Of a stretch of DNA of 64,000 nucleotides, positions 24,737 through 33,843 are shown piece after piece (position 1 is the stretch's first letter; each line of letters begins with the position of its first letter). This DNA comes from Mucor racemosus (taxonomy: Eukaryota; Mucoromycota; Mucoromycetes; Mucorales; Mucoraceae): the NCBI GenBank assembly GCA_027405735.1, contig JAPEHQ010000001.1, forward strand, positions 3,100,001-3,164,000. The letters are read 5' to 3'. A program made the translations under genes and the position numbers. Under the pieces are notes generated by a model that saw only the letters and a program-made list of their open reading frames with translations, was not told the origin of the DNA and searched no databases.

Positions 24737-24884
24737 CACTATGAAGAAAAAATCCCTTAATTCTCTTAATTGTGCCATATTAAGGAAAATAAGATAATTT
24801 TCACTGCTTATTTTTTTTAAATTTTGTTTTATTTTCCTTAATATGGCATAATTAAGAGAATTAAGGAATTTTTTTTTCATAGTG
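24737..24884. mobile_element. MITE, copy 1 (148 bp, near-palindromic)
   Basis: Starts CACTATGAAG and ends TTTTCATAGTG. Terminal inverted repeats of about 55 bp nearly meet, with CCTTAATTCTCTTAATT in the left arm answered in the right arm. The flanking TA on both sides fits a TA target duplication of the Tc1/mariner type, but one extra C on the left leaves that unproven. Confidence 0.85.
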
Positions 24885-25259
24885 TACTGTACAACTTATT
24901 ATTCAGTAGTTTATTTTATGTAAAGTATGCAATAAAACATACAACATTAGTCACTAATAACGGGGGTTAACTTGGAAATTATACGATGATACAACCGGAT
25001 TCGAAAAAAAGTCTACGAAATCAGAAACTTTAAAGGATTTATAATAATAAAATATATACTATGATGCTATTTATTTAATTTCAAAATATATTATTCTTTA
25101 CATTCAAATACATAGTAGATATTTTTTATTCAAAAAAAGATTTGCTTATAAACTGTTTTCATGTTTTTAAAAAAAGTAAGGATTATATCCATTTAATTCT
25201 CCATTTCATCTGGTGCCTAGCTTGAATTACCGCTGGGATATATCAGAAATCACTTTGAT

Positions 25260-25530
25260 TTGACATGTCTAATTGATACAACAAGCAATCTTATAATCGA
25301 GATGCGGATCCTAGCAAATTATAATTATTGACTTGAACCATCAATGCACCATTGTTTAATATGGCATGTTTCTATTTGCTCTCATTGATTTAGAATATAG
25401 ATTAGAAATTGTGTATAAATAGAAAGACATCTTCTTGTCAAAGAAGAGTCAATTAAGTTCTACTTGATAATAAAACCCTAACGTTATCCAGTCGAATTCC
25501 TATTGTTTTTTATACTTTTTTTCCGTGAAT
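25260..25530 (+). repeat. LTR-like repeat, second family (copy 3)
   Basis: TATAAATAG at about 25411, a leader, then ACTTGATAATAAAACCC, AACGTTATCCAGTCGAATTC and TTTTTTTCCGTGAATATC. This is the copy closest to the one at 20.64-20.90 kb. Confidence 0.55.
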
Positions 25531-25649
25531 ATCTACCTATTCCGCAAAAAAGAAACGGGTATTTTGGAATTTCAGAGAAAATTTCAGTTTTTAAATTTAC
25601 CCAGAGGCAAGCAAATTTTCTATTATTTTTTGGCTGCTTACAGCATTTA

Positions 25650-25805
25650 CTCTACCACCAAAAAAAATATGGACGTATATACAGTATTACCTGCAGGGAA
25701 ACGAGGTTATACGGACTTTATTCGCAGTGGTAATGACAATTATATTTAGATATTTGGGCAATTTTTTGGTTCACTTTGACATGTAAAAAGGAGATGTAGC
25801 TCAAG
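25650..25805 (+). repeat. Partial duplicate of the tRNA-Ala 5' flank, with truncated tRNA start
   Basis: Collinear with 33260-33405: AATATGGACG, TATTACCTGCAGGGAAA, CGAGG, TTTGGGCAATTTTTTG and ACATGT, then GGAGATGTAGCTCAA. The last part is the first 15 nt of the tRNA-Ala gene, after which similarity stops. It is therefore a truncated tRNA-plus-leader copy, not a functional tRNA. Confidence 0.75.
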
Positions 25806-26149
25806 CAAAAATTTAGAGTGTTTATTAATAAGAAATGAAAAAAAAATTAATAAAAGAAAGCTATTGAACATTCAATCTTTTGATCACCATTGCAAGCTCT
25901 GGGATAAGCGAAGATGCTAAACGAGCTGAAGTAAATTTAGGTACTACTACCGGTATCAAAAATATTTAGCAAATCACAAAGGGATATTTAAGATTGAGAA
26001 GAAAAATGGGTGGAATCACATGACTAACAGAGAAGATTAAAGACGACATAAATGTCCTCGCAACGTGCATAAAAGAGTGTAGTAGTGTAGGAGCAAACAG
26101 AGGAAGCAAATCACAACCGGTTTACCACAGAACAGGATAACAAAAGACA

Positions 26150-28860
26150 GTTATTGAGCTGGGGAGGCCCACAGTTGTCCAGGTGTCAAATCCGTTGTGT
26201 AATCACCATCAAGATTACAGAGCTGGTCAAAATTCCAAAGAAGAGTACAGAGATCAGCCCACCAAAATGGACAGTTGGAGGAGGCTGGGGTGAGCGGGAG
26301 CATATTCAAGACATGATCAATGACTGTACCAGGAAAAGAGGTAGATGGAGGTGGCAAAGATGAGAGCAATTTAGGTAGTAGTGTACTGCAAATATGTAGG
26401 TGACAACAGGAGTTAAGGTCAAAGCTACAAGCACAAGGTCTTGGTTTACCAGGTAATCATCCCATTTAGTAGAGGATAGGACGACTATAATAGGGTCTAC
26501 TAGTAGGAGCATACATGACAGGATCAATACCAACAGTTGGGAGACAAGCACGGATCAACATCTTATCGGTCTTGGATAAAAAATCAGTATGCTATTATTG
26601 GCATTCATTGAAAAACCAGGTCTTCAGCTGACGATTATTACCAAATGGGACTTTTTCAAGGGCACTAGCAGCCATTTTTTATTTTTGCAAAGCTCTTAAA
26701 GACGAACTTGGTAGTTTTTCAGACAGAAGAGAAATCAAACTGTCCCCAGGCAAAAATTGAGAGCGCAAACAGTACTGAGTAACCAGAATTGCAGCGCGTT
26801 GTTTCATCAGAGGGAGGTTGGTCATATGTCTAAATATCCTGGTAGGCGCAGCACGATGTCCACCAAATGTCATCCAAAGGCACGTACCTTGAATCATTTC
26901 AAGGGCTTTGAAATCAGCAACTTTCGATTTAGGATGCGACGATCTACGACATCATACGCACTCTTAATATCTAGAAAGCACACAGTTGGCCAATGGTAGT
27001 CTTCCATGAAATCCTGCAAACTGAGAGCACCATCCAAAGCGCTTCTAGAGGAATGGAAACCATTTTGGGCGACATCAATAGTAGGTGAAACGTCAATCAC
27101 AAGGGGAGCAAGGCACAGTTCGAATAACTTACGGATGGTACTGGTTAATGATATAGGCCTAAAACTCGAAGCTTCTGTAACCGGGCCTTTCTTGTAAATG
27201 CTACAAACATGACCACGTCGCCAATCTGAGGGTGTATAAGACCATTGGTACGACAATGCAAATAGGTAGGACAAAATTTGTGAAAGCGTCTTTTGAATGG
27301 GTACAAGCATTTCAGCTCGTAACGAATCTCTTCCAGGTGCTTTTCGTTTTGGTAGCACCTTAATATTCTTGATAATATTGTCAATACTAATAATGCGATC
27401 AAATACAGCGTCGTGAACGGTAGCAGATGAGATACGATCAGAGCAAGTAGTAGCATCTGGATACAAGTATGATTGGGAAGGGACAAAAGGGGTAGCATTG
27501 GGATTCAAGGTACTAGATTCGCCGTTTGCTAGTATAGTATCAATACTAGGTGACTCTAGGCGTGGCATGGCGGATAACCCAGAATGGAGAGCACTAGCCG
27601 GTGGGGTAGCTTGAGTAGCACTGGCTAAGGAGTGGACACCAAAAGGGAGTTGAGACCTATCAAGAGAGGGACATTGGGGCCGATTTGCGGGAAGGTTTGT
27701 ACCAGAGTATATATAGCAAGGTGATCGCGTATGGCATTAGCACCAGCTTGGGCACCATCCACGTGTATATATCCTGATTGTCGTTGACTCCTGGATTTGA
27801 TCAATTTAACTTTAGACATAGCATTTGAAAAATCTTCTGTTAATAAAGATTTACAAAATACATGCCATGAAACCTGTTTAGCTTTACGGAGCGCTTGTTT
27901 GAATTGTTGATATGCTATCAGATGTTGGTTCCACCAACTGGCCTTATCTAATGATTTGGGACAGTGGCGATGTTTACGATACATCGGCTCTCGATAATCT
28001 GCAAGCCGTTGTCAATCTGGGGTCTAGAACTTTTTCCAATAAGCGGGACGTTAAGATCAACGTGTAACGGATTCAGCGTGTGCTTGATAAATAGAGTTAT
28101 TGAGTTGAGTATTGAAGTCATCGATTTGAGGTCCAGTAGTAGGAAGTGATGCAACGAGCAAAATTAACTAATTCGGAAGAGGTTTAGAAAGAGTTTCAAA
28201 ACATTGAGTGTATAGATTTTGTACGTCTATTTCTTGTAAACCTGGTAGTTTCCAGAACCGGCCAGGAGACGACGATGATGGTTCAACAGCAACAGGTTTA
28301 GGGGAGGAATAGTTAAAAGTTAAAGACATAAGTTTATGATCAGATCCCAGTGACAAATCAGAATAAATACTAATAGATGAAAGAGGTGATGATGAGGTAT
28401 CCAGAGAGGTAAAGGATAGAGACTCTACATTTGTGATGTAGTAATCGACAATGCTACTTACATTTTGCCCACCAAGACGATCTTTAAGAGTAGGTGTAGA
28501 GTGGGATAATTGACTGTTCAAAACGTTTAATTCGTTATCAGCACAGTTTTCTTGTTGTAGTCAATTGCCGCGAGAGTTAGTATTGTAGTCGCCAACGAGA
28601 GCACTGATTTGTGCATTGAGATATCCGCAGATGATGGTAACATGATCCAAGGGGATTGAATTCAAAATGATTGAGACCTCAGATGTATACAGTCCATCTT
28701 GCTCCGGTGGAATATATAGGCAAATGAGATTCATAGAGTGTAACCGAATGTGGTGTGTATAGATAGTAGAAGGTGATAATTATACAACAGCCACGAGCAT
28801 TCCAGAGACCAATTGTGAGTGAAGTAAGGGGAGAGCTATTAATGACGGTAGCCGAGATGG
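26150..28860 (-). mobile_element. Decayed LINE (endonuclease and reverse transcriptase)
   Basis: Read on the - strand in order: an apurinic-type endonuclease (LICLYIPPEQDGLYTSEV near 28730, VTIICGYLNAQ, ALVGDYNTNSRGN, then DYYITN and SDLSLGSDHKLMSLTF near 28350 with the SDH motif); a linker (27984-27625); and a reverse transcriptase (27568-26894) with APGRDSL, PSDWRRGHVCSIYKKG, FRPISLTSTIRKLFE, SRSALDGALSLQDF and the motif-A-like FLDIKSAYDVVDRR. The following RT and C-terminal parts (to about 26150) are broken into other frames. Several frameshifts and stops show it is dead. The domain order matches non-LTR retrotransposons with APE endonuclease. Confidence 0.85.
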
Positions 28861-28904
28861 CAGTAGGAGTATTAAGAAAGTAGATCGAGTAGTATTATTA
28901 AGAA

Positions 28905-29520
28905 CAGTAGTAGTAGCGTTCGCAAAATGACCGAGCCCAAGCTAGCGCAAGCAGTTTCAGCAAGCATTTGCCGAGTCTAAAATATTTGAAATACTCAAGC
29001 AGGCCCGAGTCTAAGCAACGGCTTGTCGAGCAGTTGTATATCGAGCATTCTCGGTTTTGAAAACAAGCAAGAAAGCATAAATCAAGCACTACCTAACTTT
29101 TCAAAAAGTCAAGCAACCAAGTACAAGTACAACATATGCAAGCAAGCAAATCCGAGTGCAAGCACAAGCATGGTGCTATATATTTTCAGTCTAATACTGG
29201 TTCAAAATGTGACACATTTTGATATTTTTAAAGTTAGAATTACATAAATTGAATAAATTTCCCTGTGTTACATGCTTGCTTACTTGGTTTGAAAGCAGGC
29301 AAGCAAGTAGGTTTACATAAATGCAAGCAAGCCTATTTCAATTTGAAGCATTTCGAGCAAGCATACAAGCAAGCTTTCAATGTTTTCGTCGAGCGCCAAG
29401 CAGAAAATTGCTTAAAAACTTTAATCAAGCAAGCCAAAGCAAGTACTAACCTGAAAAAAGCGCAATTCAAGCGAGCCCGAGCATAGGGCTCGCTCCCTTG
29501 CTTATAATCGAACAGCTCAA
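28905..29520. repeat. CAAGC-motif tract
   Basis: About 600 bp with well over fifteen copies of CAAGC, often as GCAAGCAAGC, plus local inverted pairs such as GCTTGCTTACTTG facing CAAGCAAGTAGG near 29273-29311. The right end reads CATAGGGCTCGCTCC, matching the right end of the ACTCGA tract at 17036-17190. No coding sense in any frame. Confidence 0.6.
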
Positions 29521-30251
29521 TTGCGATTGCTAAGATCAATATAGTGGATAAATGTGTACATATTCCACAAATACACTATATTCATACAAGCTATTTGTTG
29601 ATACTGTATATTTCATTTTTTATAGATTTCGGAACCATAGTTATGCCGATATAGTTAAGTTTGTTACGCCAGGAGATTATATCAATCTCAAAGCTAAAAT
29701 ATGTACTAAATCATTTAATAAAAATAAAGGAAAACTATTATAAAATGAAAGAGCACACTAAAACTAAAGAACTTTATTATAAGATCGAACCATCTTCTTT
29801 TATATTCACATTCTCTAATTATATGACCTGTTTAAATGAGTCTATTTATATATATTCATATATCCAATCAAGTCTAGGTGACACACACTAGTTCCATATT
29901 CCTGCATACACGGAGCTTCATAACATAATACACAGCAATGTAGAACTTAACATATCAAACTGTGTCGTAATCTTAACCAAAGAATGCACCCAGATCTGTG
30001 GATGCAACAAAGTTACTCCAGTAATCGAGCTTACATAGTGAAATTTATAGAGTGTACTGTAACCAGATAGTAATTGTTACTGTATATCAGAATCTAGAAA
30101 CAGCGCTATAGTAGTCGCATTATCAGGATATTGTTATTGTTACACCATTAATAGCTGCTGTAACACTTAATAATCTCTTCTATATATAATCTCATTCTCT
30201 ACATTGAATAAAACCTCACATTTTACTCTTGTCTAATTCTTATTAGTTTCG
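29521..30251. other. Gene-free sequence
   Basis: No gene seen. The 37-bp stretch shared with 21056 lies at 29533. A TATATATAAT then AATAAAACC order at 30181-30216 is LTR-like, but no terminus could be found. Confidence 0.45.
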
Positions 30252-32968
30252 GTAAAAGAGTAATGTGCGTAGATAGTAGAAAGTGGTAATTATACAAGAA
30301 ATGCTACCCCAGATTAGTTAGCTCATTTTTACAATAAGAATTACAATTCAACTTAAAAGGTTCATTATTATCTTAAAAGTTACTATAATAACCTGTGAAC
30401 GTAACAGAGAATTTGGAATGAGGGTATACACATTATTTTTTTCGAGCAAAACCGAGGATATTCTTTTGTATACGTTTTTGAGGACATCTCCACGAAAAAT
30501 CAATATTTTGAAGAAATTTGAATTGGGACCTAGAGCTCAACGTGGTTGATGATATGAATGTAAAAAATTCTGCACAATTTAACGAATATTTTGGAATCCA
30601 TTACGAAAATGTCAAAAAAATGAAATAAAAAAAAAAGATGCCCATATTTTTCAAACTTAGATATGTTAAAGAGAATTTTAAAACAAGTAAGTTTTATTAT
30701 AAAAAAGTTTTAGGGTATCTTAATTTTTTGCAGAGATATTAAGGCTCAAAGTTTCAATTTTTCATATTTAAGCTGTAAAAACCAAATTGGAAGAAAAAAT
30801 TATCAGTTTTTCCGAATTTATTCGACAGATACTATAGTGATGGTCTGTAGACAATTAATTGTTATTTGTAGCCCTTAAAAATCTGTATCAAATCAAACTA
30901 GTTTCAATAAGAGGTTTTTACTATTTTGTCATGAAAATCGCTCAAAATCGCGATTTTTGGATGGGGGTTGGGGTCAAAAAACAAGAGTACACCTTCAAAT
31001 CTTCATTACTCCTTGAAAAATTATTTTTTTTGAAAAAACTAAAAACGGATCTATATATATTGCTGCTCACAATTACTTTTATGGAACTGACATTTTGTTT
31101 GATAACTTACTGGAAAATGATATTAACAATTTATACGTTTTTGGTGTGTTTTATGGGGTAAATCCTTCAAATTTTTATTTTGGCTCTATTTGTATCTAAC
31201 AAATAATATGCCTATAATATAGACAAAAAACTTTTATTATAATTGCAAGTAATGTTTACTTAATAAAATCAATAGGTATGCTTGTTTTTCTGATATTCCT
31301 ATATTTTTTTGAACGGCTATATCTCCGCAAAAAAAATAGCTAAAAATATATGAATAGCACCATAGTTATCGCAGCATTAGCTTGTATTAGAATCCACTCT
31401 TACCTCAGCACATGAAAAAAATTATGGGAAAAATGTTGGAGATCTGATTTTTAGAAAAAAAATCCATTTTAACTTGTGGAGTGTAACTTTTTTTATTTAT
31501 GGAGTGTAACTTTTTTGACTGATGTCTCTCAACCCCTTATCGCATTGAGTATTTACCCCCTTCAAGTCGACCTAAATTACTTCAAACTTTATTCGCCGAT
31601 TGAAAATATTAAGACATCATTGGTTGAAGCATTTTGAAGTAATTTAGGTCGACTTGAAGGGGGTAAATACTCAATGCGATAAGGGGTTGAGAGACATCAG
31701 TCAAAAAAGTTACACTCCATAAATAAAAAAAGTTACACTCCACAAGTTAAAATGGATTTTTTTTTCTAAAAATCAGATCTCCAACATTTTTCCCATAATT
31801 TTTTTCATGTGCTGAGGTAAGAGTGGATTCTAATACAAGCTAATGCTGCGATAACTATGGTGCTATTCATATATTTTTAGCTATTTTTTTTGCGGAGATA
31901 TAGCCGTTCAAAAAAATATAGGAATATCAGAAAAACAAGCATACCTATTGATTTTATTAAGTAAACATTACTTGCAATTATAATAAAAGTTTTTTGTCTA
32001 TATTATAGGCATATTATTTGTTAGATACAAATAGAGCCAAAATAAAAATTTGAAGGATTTACCCCATAAAACACACCAAAAACGTATAAATTGTTAATAT
32101 CATTTTCCAGTAAGTTATCAAACAAAATGTCAGTTCCATAAAAGTAATTGTGAGCAGCAATATATATAGATCCGTTTTTAGTTTTTTCAAAAAAAATAAT
32201 TTTTCAAGGAGTAATGAAGATTTGAAGGTGTACTCTTGTTTTTTGACCCCAACCCCCATCCAAAAATCGCGATTTTGAGCGATTTTCATGACAAAATAGT
32301 AAAAACCTCTTATTGAAACTAGTTTGATTTGATACAGATTTTTAAGGGCTACAAATAACAATTAATTGTCTACAGACCATCACTATAGTATCTGTCGAAT
32401 AAATTCGGAAAAACTGATAATTTTTTCTTCCAATTTGGTTTTTACAGCTTAAATATGAAAAATTGAAACTTTGAGCCTTAATATCTCTGCAAAAAATTAA
32501 GATACCCTAAAACTTTTTTATAATAAAACTTACTTGTTTTAAAATTCTCTTTAACATATCTAAGTTTGAAAAATATGGGCATCTTTTTTTTTTATTTCAT
32601 TTTTTTGACATTTTCGTAATGGATTCCAAAATATTCGTTAAATTGTGCAGAATTTTTTACATTCATATCATCAACCACGTTGAGCTCTAGGTCCCAATTC
32701 AAATTTCTTCAAAATATTGATTTTTCGTGGAGATGTCCTCAAAAACGTATACAAAAGAATATCCTCGGTTTTGCTCGAAAAAAATAATGTGTATACCCTC
32801 ATTCCAAATTCTCTGTTACGTTCACAGGTTATTATAGTAACTTTTAAGATAATAATGAACCTTTTAAGTTGAATTGTAATTCTTATTGTAAAAATGAGCT
32901 AACTAATCTGGGGTAGCATTTCTTGTATAATTACCACTTTCTACTATCTACGCACATTACTGTTTTAC
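30252..32968. repeat. Giant near-perfect inverted repeat (palindrome)
   Basis: Left arm 30252-31586 and right arm 31633-32968 are reverse complements over about 1.33 kb, with a 46-nt spacer (31587-31632). By eye I found one mismatch near the outer edge (30258) and one 1-nt length difference in an A/T run (8 A near 31461, 9 T near 31756). About 400 bp of each arm (30405-30830 and 32390-32815) is family R. The outer 40 bp (GTAGATAGTAGAAAGTGG...) resemble the LINE endonuclease region near 28755. Identical 100-codon frames, one on each strand, are by-products of the symmetry. Confidence 0.92.
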
Positions 32969-32998
32969 TATAAGTAAATACGCAGCAGGGGATACGCA

Positions 32999-33310
32999 TG
33001 GTAAAACGAACATATTACCTCCTTATTCAGTAAATGGTAATACAAACATATTACCTTACAACGGAATACGGTGTAGTAATACGCTCATATTACGGTGATG
33101 GAACTCGCATATTACATGCATACTCCAACGTTTTATTCAACATTTTACACTTTCTACAGGCTCTATATTCTTAAATCTTTTTTTATTTGCTCATTTTAAA
33201 AATATTACCATTATATTACAATGTTTTCAAATTTTTTTTATTGCTTACATAATTTTCTTTACGTTAAAAAAAATATGGACGTATTACCTGCAGGGAAAAC
33301 GAGGTAATAC
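32999..33310. repeat. GTAATAC/GTATTAC inverted-motif array upstream of tRNA-Ala
   Basis: Three units of the form GTAATAC-N4-ATATTAC (first unit imperfect), followed by further ATATTAC sites and a wider pair GTATTACC...GGTAATAC at 33279-33308. Each unit can form a small hairpin. The array lies just 5' of the tRNA gene. Confidence 0.55.
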
Positions 33311-33387
33311 AGACTTTAGTTGCAGTGGCCTGTAAACGCAATATTTGGTATTTGGGCAATTTTTTGATCTACTTTAACATGTGAAAA

Positions 33388-33460
33388 GGGGATGTAGCTC
33401 AAATGGTAGAGCGCTCGCTTAGCATGCGAGAGGCACTGGGATCGACGCCCAGCTTCTCCA
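33388..33460 (+). tRNA. tRNA-Ala(AGC)
   Basis: 73 nt with all arms: acceptor GGGGATG/CTTCTCC (one G-T pair, one T-T mismatch at position 6), D arm GCTC/GAGC, anticodon stem CTCGC/GCGAG around TTAGCAT (anticodon AGC), a 5-nt variable loop, T arm CTGGG/CCCAG with loop ATCGACG, and discriminator A. G3-T70 in the acceptor is the alanine identity pair. No intron. A and B box regions (TAGCTCAAATGGTAGAG and ATCGACGCC) are present. The T-loop begins with A rather than T, as also known in some eukaryotic tRNA-Ala genes. Confidence 0.95.
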
Positions 33461-33461
33461 C

Positions 33462-33468
33462 TTTTTTT
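33462..33468 (+). terminator. RNA polymerase III T-run terminator
   Basis: Seven T residues start one base after the tRNA 3' end, the standard pol III stop. Confidence 0.85.
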
Positions 33469-33843
33469 ACATTCGCTCGCAATAGCGTGAGACGTTACCG
33501 AGGCTAATTCTTTTATCTTATTTTTCATTTATTTCTAATTAAATAAATAAAGAAATGTTTTTCTGTTTTAATTTTTGAAAAAATATTTAATTTAAAGATC
33601 ATGGATGCCAATTAAATCTTCAATATCAATGGATTAAGTGGTAAAAAATATTATTCAAATACTAAGCATTTAATTTATAATGCACAGAAATTTTGTAAGG
33701 TATTCTAATGTATCAAAGGAAAACAATTGAATTGAAGATATGCAAATATATATATATATTATTATTATTATTGTTGTTGTTATTATTTTACAAATCTTAA
33801 AAAAAGCTAATACATGTTGTAATAAAATGAGTGGATATTACAA

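Noticed and set aside
25787..25805. Second tRNA-Ala gene
   Set aside because: Only the first 15 nt of the tRNA are present; no anticodon or T arm follows.
30859..32361. Two identical 100-codon frames, one per strand
   Set aside because: They are mirror images created by the palindrome. The frame has no family resemblance and no promoter or splice context.
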